NCBI GenBank assembly: GCA_040954595.2
Contig: CM082597.2
Coordinates: 7,998,001 to 8,062,000, forward strand
Source of the DNA: Balanoglossus misakiensis
Taxonomy: Eukaryota; Hemichordata
Length of the DNA stretch: 64,000 bases
Direction of reading: 5' to 3'
Shown here one piece after another: positions 12,601-24,600 of this stretch. The first letter of the stretch is position 1. Each line of letters begins with the position of its first letter. The notes under the pieces are model-generated. The model worked only from the letters and a program-made list of their open reading frames with translations. It had not been told where the DNA came from and did not search any database. Both the position numbers and the translations under genes were made by a program.

Positions 12601-15600
12601 ACCATGGTAACTATTGCTAATTTTCCATAGGTGACCGTATACCTTTAAACAGTTTCTCATTGTAAATGATCCGTTGTTATTTTTGTTTGGTTTTACACAG
12701 GGACCATTATTTCGGCCAGCCCATGGTGTAGTAAACCCAGCTCCGTTCTATGAATTGTGTTTGTCTGATATGTGTGCATGTCCTGTGCATGAAAAGTGTC
12801 TATGTGATGTATTGTTTGCCTATGCCTATGAAGCCAGGAGGAAGGGGATTGTGCTGGACTGGAGAAAATCGTCCTGTGGTGAGTACAAATCAATATTACG
12901 ATCACCTATTAGTCTAGTAAATCTACGAGATTTGGGCACCTACATGTAACCCACCACAAATTGCAACAGAATTTTTTTTTTCAGAATATATTTCGGAGAG
13001 GTGTCTAAAGTTTAAAAATATTTCATGTGCATGAAGAACCATTTTGGAATAATATTTGACATGGGCAGTTTTCATAATTTGCATAAATTCAATATGGTGA
13101 ACAGTATTCCTAAAAAAACATATTTGGGCAGTATATCGGGTAATACGCAAGCAATTCTAGTGGGTTTTTTTATTCAAAACTACCTCTATGATATTTGGAA
13201 CAATTTTGAAAAAAATATTGGATTTATGCAAAATATAAAGTGTAAATGTAAACAAGATATTTTTAACATTGTTTCAAATGTCATAGAGGAAATTTTGAAT
13301 TAAAAACACTAAAATAGCTTACTAAGTATCCAATATATAGCCCAAATATGTTTTTTAGGAATACTGTCTGCCATATTGAATTTATTCAAATTATGAAAAC
13401 TGCCCATGTCAAATATTATTCCAAAATGTTTTGTCATTAACATGAAATAGTTTTTAAACTTTAAAATCATGGAAAAAAGCGTTTATTTCTTGATATTTGG
13501 CCCCAAAATCTCTAATATTAAATTTATGCAAATTAGACATATTTCCACAAGGTGGATTCGGGTGCATTTTTAATAAGTTGTTCTAGACACCTCTCCAAAG
13601 TATATTCTGAAGAAAAAAATTCTGTTGCAATTTGTGGTGGGTCTAGCCCTATATTTACTAGACTATATTTGCCAGATGTTTAAACCTTCTCACCCCTGTA
13701 TCCCTGTATTGAGGTCCATCTTTGTCATAGGAAACAGTGGCTTTGGATCAAACCATGTGGTGAAAGGGTTAAAGGTGCACATTCATGGCGGAGAGCACAT
13801 TGTTGTAATGAAGTTTGAAAACAATAATTCATCAACAATGCAAGGTACAGAAGTGGTGTGAAATATACCCTTAAGTGGTAAAAAGTGTGTAGGCAAAATC
13901 TCTGATTGGCCATGTCTCAACTTTCCATGGTAACTGTGGCTAAATTTGCATACATTGTATACTTCATAACTACTGTAAAACACTTTATTTTCGCGAGCAA
14001 TAAATTTACGCGAAATACGCGAGAGCCAAAATAGCGTGAAAATAAAAAGTCGCGTAAATTGTTTTGAAGATAACAATGCAGTGAATGAAATGAAACACGA
14101 AAATTAATACTCGCGAAACAGTGGCCTCTCTCGATATCGTGAAAATTTCGACTCGCGAAAATAAAGTGTTTTACAGTATGACACAGATACACAGGTATTG
14201 TGTGAAACAGTGGGTAGGGCATCAAAACTCCCTATGATGCAAGTTGTAAATACTGTGAAAAAAATAGCTAAAAGTTAGAGGAACCGGGACTTTGAATGTT
14301 TTGGTCTTGTCATCAAAAAGGTGAAAACTTTCATAAGTTGTGTATGCATATTGCAACAACAAAGCTTTGACCATTGAAATGTCACTTGAAACATGTGATG
14401 GATCGCTGTTCAAAACTCTAATGCTAATGACAATGTTAAGTCAACATTTTGCCCATGATGCATTTTGTTAACTGGTTATTTTACAGTAAATGGTGCTATA
14501 GAATAAGTTAAGTCAACATTTTGCCCATGATGCATTTTGTTAACTGGTTATTTTACAGTAAATGGTGCTATAGAATAATGATATTGTGTATCAAAATATC
14601 AAATATTCCGATTCTGTGATATTTGTATGTGGAGAATTAAGTATTAGCTGATAAAGTATGATTTCATCAGACATCTTTTGAATGTGTTTTGATTGTTTTT
14701 ACAGAGATTCCTTGCATCCCAGACTGCAAGAATGATGGAATATGTTTCCAAGGATACTGCAACTGTCAGGAGGGCTTTAGTGGAGATGACTGCTCCAAAT
14801 GTAAATATCACACTTTATGCAAAGTGAGAAAGTCAATGTAGCAGGAAATGTGTTCATAGAGTTAGAATATGCAAAGTACCTGAGGATTTATGCAAATTAT
14901 CTTGGCACATGTAACTCTAAAAGGATGTAGAACAACTATACAAAAACTCTAAAAAGTGTATATTTTTAGATGTAGGGGAATCTGATCGTATACAGTGTAC
15001 AATGGTCGCATGACATGCGAGCATTTATGAAGATCTTTGAAAAATTAGTTTCAAGGGGTAAGGCCTTTGGTTATCGATAGAAAAAAAATGACACCACCTG
15101 GATTGTATATCACCATGATCATTATGATCATCGCATTCTGTTGTTTATTTTACTTTGTTTATGTGTTTATTGTCCTTCTCTGGTGTGTGTTTATGTGAAA
15201 ATGGTATCTGCAATGGTGGAGAATGTGAATGCTTTGCTGGTTACACGGGTGATTTGTGTGATGAGGGTAAGTTTTGTTTTTGTTGTTGGCGACTTGTGAT
15301 GTCAACTTCCCAGCAGATTTGATAAGTCCTTTGCAAAGTTTCTGTCCTTCTAGCAAATCAGCGAGGAACTTTTGATCAACGATTAATCATGGTTACCAGC
15401 TGATGTGTTATTTACATCAAACATCTTAGACTCTCTGCACAGTACAGCTGTGCCTGTTGTGTGCATAGTGCACCCTATTACTGTGTCATATGTTATTTTA
15501 AATGAAGTACAAGTAGCCGAGGTTGCACCAACAAACACAGTGACCACGGGATTGTTATGAATGTTCATGATGTCAACATTTTGTATTTTTTGTTATCTTG

Positions 15601-18600
15601 AAGCATTGAATGAAATGATTGTATGGGCCTATGTAAATTGGAGGTGACTGTATACCTTTAAAACGACTGCATAGTCTACACAAACTTGTTACAAAGTCTT
15701 GTTTAATCAAAAGTCTTGAAAGAAACAGGGAAACGAAACTGCTTCAAAAGTATAATTTGTATCTTCTGGCTTCATGCAAGTAACTTTGATTTGTGTTGTA
15801 TTTCAGACATCAATGAATGTGATATAGAAGGTTTACAGGTGTGTGAGCAAGAATGCATTAATTCAAGAGGTTCATTTATGTGTCGATGTCTGGATGGCTT
15901 CGTGTTGAGGACAGATGGAATAACATGTCAACCAATAGAAGGTATTGATGTCATTTGGCATTTATGTACATGTATGCTTAATATTGTATGGCTATGTTTA
16001 GACTCTGTTTGATTCAAATGAAATAAATGGTCCTTCATAATAAAAGGTTATTCATAAAGTACCAGGATCGATGTATGTCCGAGTACATCATACGGTGGAG
16101 GTATTGTCTGAGATACGCAACGTCGAGGGCAAATACTGAAGCATATTGCTCAGTTGATACATTCATTTCTACAATGACAATGAAATAACCTTACAATAGG
16201 ACTATACTCAAAGTCATCATAAAGATTACTGGACTATAATGAAAGTTTGAATTGGTTTGTTACAGGGTGTTATTTTCAACCACATGATTTTACATATTCA
16301 TCTGGTGATACATGGATTCTTGATGAGTGTACTAATTGTACATGTCAGGTAAGGAGCAATTGATGTTACTCATACACATTGTGTATACTGTAAAACACAT
16401 TATTTTCACGAGCAATAAATTTTTGCGAAATATGCGAGAGCCAAAATAGCGTGAAAGTAAAAAGTCGCGTAAATTATTTTTGAAGATAACGATGCAGTGA
16501 ATGAAATAAGAGAACACAAAAATTAATACTCTGAAAACAGTGGCCTTTCTCGATATCTCAAAGATTTCAACTCGCGAAAATAAAGTGTTTTACAGTATAT
16601 CATATGCTCACATATTGTGTAGTTGATCTGAACTGACTTGAGACCAAAGGTTATATAGGAGAAGAGTCTTAGCCTTGTATGAGCGCCTTTCTGCTGTGTT
16701 ACCAAAGGTTCCACAATGCATCTCAGCTATAAAGGTTTTATTATGTATCGTATTGAAAAATATAATGTGCTTTAAAATATTATTCATGAAGTTATACATA
16801 TAAAACTGTGAAATTGTCTTTTATTGATTTCTGGATCAATTATTTAGACACATTAGACCTGCATCCCATTATGCATTGTTATTCACAATGACTTCATTTG
16901 TTCTCCATAATTGTCATGTTGTATTTCAGAATAATGTTATCACATGTACTCAGTTCCCTGTATTGCCATGCCAATATACAGAACAAATTGTGGGTGAATG
17001 CTGTCCACATTGTAAAGGTTAGTAATTGAAGCCATCAGATACTTCTCCGTGATATACAGCCCTATTGATTTCGGAGGATTGGTCATATGAAGATAATGAT
17101 GGTTGCAATTTTGGGCAACTTTCCACCTAAACGCTAACGCTACCAAGTCGGTTGAATCTGGTTTGATTTCCAGGGTGCCTAGAATCTTGGCATCCAGACC
17201 TGTTAGACTGCCAAGTGTGTGTTACTCAGTAGGGCCTATACAAGACCCTCAGGCCAATACAGTGCAAACCAGTGCGATTTGGTACATTTTACAGGGGGCT
17301 CAGACTGCCAAGTGTGTTTAAGTATGTTAGAGAGCCATGCCAAGACAGTCAAAATACCTTTAAGAAGAAAAAGGGCACATATATATTTTAAGGGCCCTTG
17401 ACACTCTAAATAGGTATGACGCCCAGTATTGTTAGGGTTTTAATCAAAAGTATAAAGCTCTTGGTAATTATTTCCAAAGAATAATTGATTCCAAACGAGT
17501 CTTTTTGTGCTATAGGTTGTGTACTCAACAATATAGAATATCACCACAATTCTACATGGACCAGTCCTGTTGATGAATGTGAAATCTGTACCTGTAGTGA
17601 AGGAATTGTAACTTGTGTCAAACAGATATGTAAACATGAATGCACACATCCATTGCCCAACCCTGGACATTGCTGTCATAGTTGTCAAGGTAACCAAACA
17701 TGTAGTTAGATCTTTTGTGTCATCAAGTTTATTGATGAAGCATTCATTTACATAAGGATGATCTGCATCTCAAATCTAGTCAGGATTGGGAGAATGAATT
17801 TGTAGTAAAGCAGAAACTCATGCTACCATGGAATGATATGTATACTTAAATCCATTTCCAGGTCGGTAAAATTTGAAAAAAAATTACATTCAGCTATTAA
17901 AATAACAAAATTTTATCTTTCATATACCCAGCCTTGTTATTGTTGATGGTTAAATTTAATCCTGACCCTAAGAATTCAGCAATGTCCAAACACAGACAGT
18001 TTACAAACAAAATATTGTTTAATTAGGTAGCAAGAAATGTGCCAACATATATTTAATTGCAATTTTTAATGTAATTTTTTTATTCCAAGACCTCTACCCT
18101 GATAATGTTTTTCATTATTTCTTTTCAACAGAATGTTTATACAATGGTTATATTTCAAATGACGGTGAAATATTTACTGATCCGAACAACACATGTTTAC
18201 AATGTCAATGTTTGGTAAGTACCAGACAGACTGCATTGGTCAATTTCTGATCATATGAGATACATTTATACTTAATATTGCATTCTGATTGGTCAATTTC
18301 TGATCACATGTCACTGTTCCTCTGGTCAGAAAGAGAATCCCCATGAAGTGATCGAACTGTGTTGAATTCATTACCATTTGGTGACCAGTTCCACAAAGTT
18401 CACCATGGCTGCTACCCTGTTCGGCTGTGCTGTTTTTTTTGGCACAATGTCTAGTATGTCTTGATTTCATGTGGTACTAAATTCATCAATTACGGCTCTA
18501 GTCTCATATTTAGATTTTATTTTTGTATCAAAGGTCTACTATCTGTAACGTTTGGCTTATTATTTTAGTTGACTGACAAGTTATGTTGAAGCATCTCCTT

Positions 18601-21600
18601 TCATATGATCTGTATTTTTCTCTGTTCCAGAAAGGCAGTGTGATGTGTTTGGTTCACGACTGTCCTTTGGTGACGTGTGCAAATCCCATTCAGGGACCAT
18701 GCTGTCCGGTCTGTAAAGGTGACTTAGAAATTTTCTCTTGATTAGTCTTTCAGAACTTCCGGGGAAATATTGAGAACCATTTCTTCCTCATTCTCAGTAT
18801 GTGGATCTTACCATACCATTTAAAGCCTCTAGAGCTGCCAAATTTCACACATTTTTTTCCACAATAAAATACTTCAAACCTTTTCCCTATCCTTTAAAAT
18901 TCTCACCATTAAGCCATGTGACTTGATTTGCATCAGTATGTCTTCTCTTGGTGACGCATACCACGATAGCTGCGTACTGTTTGTATGGATGTTCATGTAT
19001 ATGTTTTCGAATCGCTACATACAGCCACAATCGGGCATCGATAAAGTGTTCAAACATGGCATTACAACTGTAAAACACTTAATTTATGAGAGTTGAAATT
19101 TTTGCAATATCAAGAGAGGCCACTGTTTTGCGAGTATTAATTTTCACGTTCTCTTATTTCATTCACTGCATCGTTATCTTAAAAAAAATATGCGACTTTT
19201 TATTTTCACACTATTTTGGCGAAAATTTATTGCTCGCGAAAATAAAGTGTTTTACAGTATGTGATCAATGTACATTGGAGTTCAATTTGGTACTATACAG
19301 TATTTCTAACCATTATGTCTATCATTTGCTGATTATGTTGCAATGTTATCTTTTTATTGTATATTCCCAGCAAGTTGTTTCTTTGATGGTAATGAATTTC
19401 AAAGTGGTGAGACGTTTAAACCAGCCAATCAGAACTGTACAATTTGTTGGTGTTCAGTAAGTACATGTCTATTCACCCTCTCAACCCAGTTCCCCCTATA
19501 GAGGTCTGTCTGTCCTTCCATCCATGCACATGTACATCCACAATGAGTTCAGCATCATCTGTGAAGTGATCATTGTGCAACTTGGCATTAGTATAGTACC
19601 TTATGAATAGACGCAAAACAAAGAATTTATTTACGTTGGCCTTATTGCATTCTTCAATGGCAGTTGTATAGTCATTATGATTTTTACTTCAGTCTGTAGT
19701 TCAATCTGATATTAATGTATTTCAGCCACATCAGTTGACTTCCAAAATTTAATTGTGTTGTTAGTTCATGCTTTGGAATGCTGAAACTTAAAGAGTAAAT
19801 CAATTTTTCTGTCCTTCCGTCCATGCATGTGTCTGCAATGATTTCAGCATCATCTGTGAAGTGATCATTGTGCAACTGAGCATAAGTATAGTACCTTATG
19901 GAAAGACGCAAAACAAAGAATTGTTTATGTTGTCCGTATTGCATTAGTAGCAATATCAAAATTTTAATTATTTAATTACAGGATGGACAAATAGGATGTA
20001 AACCTGTACTGTGTCCAGAACTTCCCTGTGCAATCGAGTTTCAGACATTGCTGCCCGGTCAATGATGCCCGACGTGCAACCAACTTCCGGGATGTGTAGT
20101 TGCTTCCGGAATCATCTATCCATTTGGACAGACGTGGTTTAAGAGGAATGGTCCATGTCAGAGCTGTACTTGTCAGGTAAGAACACAGAATGCAGTAGCA
20201 CAGATCTAACAAGATTTCTGATTGGTCAAATTCTTCACAGTTCAGTCATTTCTGTGTATTAAACAAAAGGTGCAACTGATTGCTTGATGCAAACCCTTGG
20301 AGCAGACTTCACTTTTTTGAGAATGTGTTGGATGTCGACTATGTAGATCTGACCTCGTACATACCTCAAACAATTTAAGGTTTCTGGTCAGGAGCTTAGT
20401 CATATCTATGTCTGTTTTCTACTACAAAATACTGTAAAACATGTTATTTTCGCGAGCAATAAATTTACGCGAACTATGCGAGAGCCAAAATAGCATGAAA
20501 ATAAAAAGTCGCATAACATTTTTTTTAAGATAACGATGCAGTGAATGAAATAAGAGAATGTGAAAATTAATACTCGCGAAACAGTGGCCTCTCTCGATAT
20601 CGTGAAAATTTCAACTCGCGAAAGTAAACTGTTTTACAGTATGAACCTGATTGTTGTCGTTCCTCTTTCAGCCTGATTCCAAGATTACCTGTACAGAATT
20701 AGAGTGTCCAGTAACATGTGAGCATGGACTGTACACAGCTTCTGATTGCTGTCCAGACTGTAGTCTGTGTGAATACAATAATATCTTGTATGCTGATGGT
20801 GATCGCTTCAACCCTCTTGGTGATGTGTGTAGATCCTGCCTGTGTCTGGTAAGTTCTCATCACTGCACAAAGTCTCTCTCTAGCTGCCCCTTTCCATTAA
20901 TGATGTTTGATACAAGACATTGTTTATGTTATTACATGTGGATATATACATGTAGTGAATCAACTTTCGACCACACACAACTTCCGTCCCGTTTGTAGGA
21001 TATGAGAGTAAAAACTCGCCCAAAATGGATAAATGGTAGAGACCAATTATTTATTTCGGCGAGTTTTTCACTCTCGTGTCTACAAACGGGATAGAAATTG
21101 TGGGTGGTTGAACGTTGATTCACTATATATCCACATGTAGAATAACATAAACGGTGTCTTGTATCAAACATAATTAATGGATAAAGGGCTGCGAGAGAGA
21201 GACTTTGTCCTTTTAATGAAGAATACATCTTGTGTTAGAGCACTTTTGGCTTTGAGGGTTATAAGCACACGCAGTGTGTTCATGCCAAGACTTAATTTTT
21301 TTTTCGAGTTACCTACACTGTACACATAAGCTGTGGAAAAATGCATACAAACTAAAAATCATACGTACAGAGACCTTACAGCCAAAACAAAAATGTTCCA
21401 CTAATACACGTAGGAGAAACATTGTCTAGTCTACATGCATCATGAACATTGGTGCACACATACATTCCTTTACTATTAAAAGTATCAATGGTCAGGGTCA
21501 GGGTCAATGGTCGTCCATAATTTCTATAATAATAACCCATTAAATAATTTGTATTTACAGGATGGTACTGTGACTTGTAATTTAACAGTGTGTGAAGCCA

Positions 21601-24600
21601 CAACATGTTCTAATTTTGCAAGTGTACCAGGGCAGTGCTGTCCTAAATGTCTAGGTAAGTGGACAGGTTAGATGAGTCATCACATGCTGTGCTTCCTCCT
21701 CTATGAGTCATCACTTGTTGTGATCTCACCTCACACGAGCGTTCGCCGCCATAAGCGCCTTGACAATCTAATCGATCGCCCATGACCTGCATGACCCCTA
21801 TTGTCACGCAAAGCACAAAGGGAAAAACGTTAATTGCCACCAACGGCAAATATGTCAACTATGTCAACAACAAAGAAGCCACCCCCTTATCCGTCCTGTA
21901 CACTGTTATATATAATGCTTTGATCCAAAATCTGAACTAATCAATGCCCAGGATGATAAGGCCAAAGTTCAGGAATGCTTACACAGAAAATTTGAAGAAG
22001 ATCGAGTGCGGAAGTGCAGAAAATCGTCATTTTCCCACTTTCTCATTAAATATTCAAATTTTAACAGACTTTATAACGCCGAAAACGATATTTTCCGTGA
22101 AGAATAAAATAACCCCTTCAATATCCATGTAAATTTCGCCACGTTTACATCGCCGATGTCGATCTGTTTACATATTAACAGCGGTAACTCACTTCCCCGA
22201 TGCAATCGTTCTGAATGTATGTTCCTACAAATTATAGTAATTAATCAACAGCTCGGACGATGTACCGAAAAAAACGCGAAATGACAATAATATTGCCCGA
22301 TTCAGAGTTCTAATTTTGTAGTGCGATATTATTCTACACACTTTAGTACACGATAGGCAGTCGAAAACACCTTAACTGTGGTTGACAGTTTACATAGGAA
22401 TATATATACGGTGGATCTGATTAACTTCACACAACTCAAGCTCATTAATATTCTTGAGATCATTTTAGGTTCCTAAGATTTTTTCCAATATTGGGTTGAA
22501 AAACCGTTTAACATCCAAAGAAATTTTAACATATTTTGGTAACTTTAATGGGTCAGGTTTGTTTAAAAATATGGAAAAATAAAGTTTTGTCATCTTTCTC
22601 AGAAAACTTCGGTGCTGAAGTTGTATATGCTGTTTATGCTGGGTCGACCGTTCATCTCAAAGTATTTGAATCACTGCAACATAAGCCGTCTATGGTTTGC
22701 TCCACTTTTTCTTAGGTCATGGATGACAACTTCAAACATTTGGGACTTAGACTTCTGACCAGGCTGCATTCATTGCCCATTCACTCCAAAACAAAACAAA
22801 CAAAAACAATGACAATGTCTAGAACAGACAAAGTAACATTAACCAAAATGCAAACAAGAAAATCACACCTCACTGTATTTTAAGTAACAATCACATGCTT
22901 TTATTACATACACTTCAGATGCAGAGTGTGTTCAATAAAGTACATGTATGTTCCCATACACTAAAAGTCTGTAACAGACTAACAGCTACATAGTGACTTG
23001 TCCTATGTCATCTTCTCTATGTGGTCTTGGTCTTAGCAAGATCAGGAAGACCTGGGTTACTGAATACATTGTGTGTTTTGACAAGAGGTTCTTGTCGCTT
23101 AGCTGTATTTTGTACAGTTGCATACATTCTGTTTAGTTTGTCAATATAACAGTGGATACTTTCAGTTACTTGTTCAGTTTCCATGCCAACAGTTTGCAAA
23201 GTTCTTACTTTGCGTACAACTTCTACAGTCATCACATGGAATTTCCTTGATAGGTCTGCATTTGGGAATGCAACAGGAAACCAATTCCCAAAACTTGTGC
23301 ACCTTATTGCCAAAATTTCAACTTCATGTTTACAAAGTGGTCTATTTGCCATCATGAGATCATATATCAAACTGAATTTTTGTGAATAGTGTGCAGACTT
23401 TGACAGCCATGGCATGGCAGCTAAATACCTTATCACCACTACCTGTCTTAAAGAGGGCAGGTTTAAACACACTATAAATCTTTCTGATGTTTTGTTTCAA
23501 ACAAAGTTTTCGAACATCAGGGCCAGTGAGTGCCCCAGAATGATAGACACATCGTTTGAGGTTAAAACTATCAAGGGAGGCATCAAGCTTCTGTTTGAAT
23601 GGACCAGTTACACATGCCAGTTTTTTATTACATTTTGAAGACTATTATCTGTTAATTTGTGTTGTTCTTTAACATGTTTTAGTTGTAACTTGATTAGTTT
23701 TTGTTTCTCGAGTAAAGCATTTTCCTTCTGTGTTTTTTCTCTTCTGGCATCTTTAGCATCACTTGACCTGTCAATTAACTTCCCACCTGACTTTTCATAA
23801 TAGTTTGCATACTCTTCCTTGACATCATCTATGTGTTTTTGAATTTCATGACTTTGTTCTTCAAGCAAATTTAGCTCTTTTTCTGAAGAGAGTAAGTCAT
23901 CTGACAGTTTTCTCTGACTTTCTAGCAAGGTTTCCATTTCATCAGAATGTACACCGTTCTCACTGAAAAATGTCCGATCTAATTCCAGACACATAGATTC
24001 AATCAGGTTCAGTATCATCAGCCCAATGCCAAGACACAGATGAAGAGGTGTCACTGTTAAATTCTCTATAATAAAACCAGTGGTTTGAATCAAAGGAAGT
24101 GCGTCAAAATTATAATGATTGTAATCTTTTGCATTAGCTGTACTGGTAAAGTTCACTGAATGTCTTTCTAAGTCCTGAAATGTGCTCAGTGCAAATGTTG
24201 CTGGAGCGGAATCAGGAAAGAGCGCTTTATATTTATCAAGAATGTGATATGCATGGGGTTTACCCTTGCATAAATCAGAGAGGGTACAGTAACAATGAAG
24301 ACAAAAGTATCTCCCATTTGGACCAGTTATTCCTATCAATCTTGCAAGCCATTCCCAGTCTCCTCACCAGCTAATTTTACACTGAGTGTAGATAGACGGC
24401 GATGCAGAAAGCTGATCATCATCGATATCCATTGTTGCACATTCTCTACACCCCAGATATAATGGTCGCGTTTCCTCACTGTCAACTGCCTGTCCTGAAC
24501 TTTGGGCACATTGTGGGCTGCACTCTTTCACTTTGCTTGTTAAAAGAATAAAACACAAAATTTGAATAAAGGTTATTTGACAAGTAGAATGTAAACAATC

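Larger units (their letters stand above)
20431..21727 (+). repeat. Segmental duplication, copy B (copy A at 2901-4208)
   Basis: Contains the MITE, exon 20672-20848, a foldback element and exon 21561-21654, nearly identical to copy A including intron sequence. Left similarity begins with the MITE. Right similarity ends at about 21727, after which a different, CpG-richer sequence begins. Confidence 0.92.

Noticed and set aside
20063-20065. Selenocysteine at the TGA in VWC12
   Set aside because: Position at a conserved Cys is suggestive, but VWC domains rely on disulfides outside the cell, no SECIS-like element was noticed, and other lesions occur in the same gene. Kept only as a finding to test.
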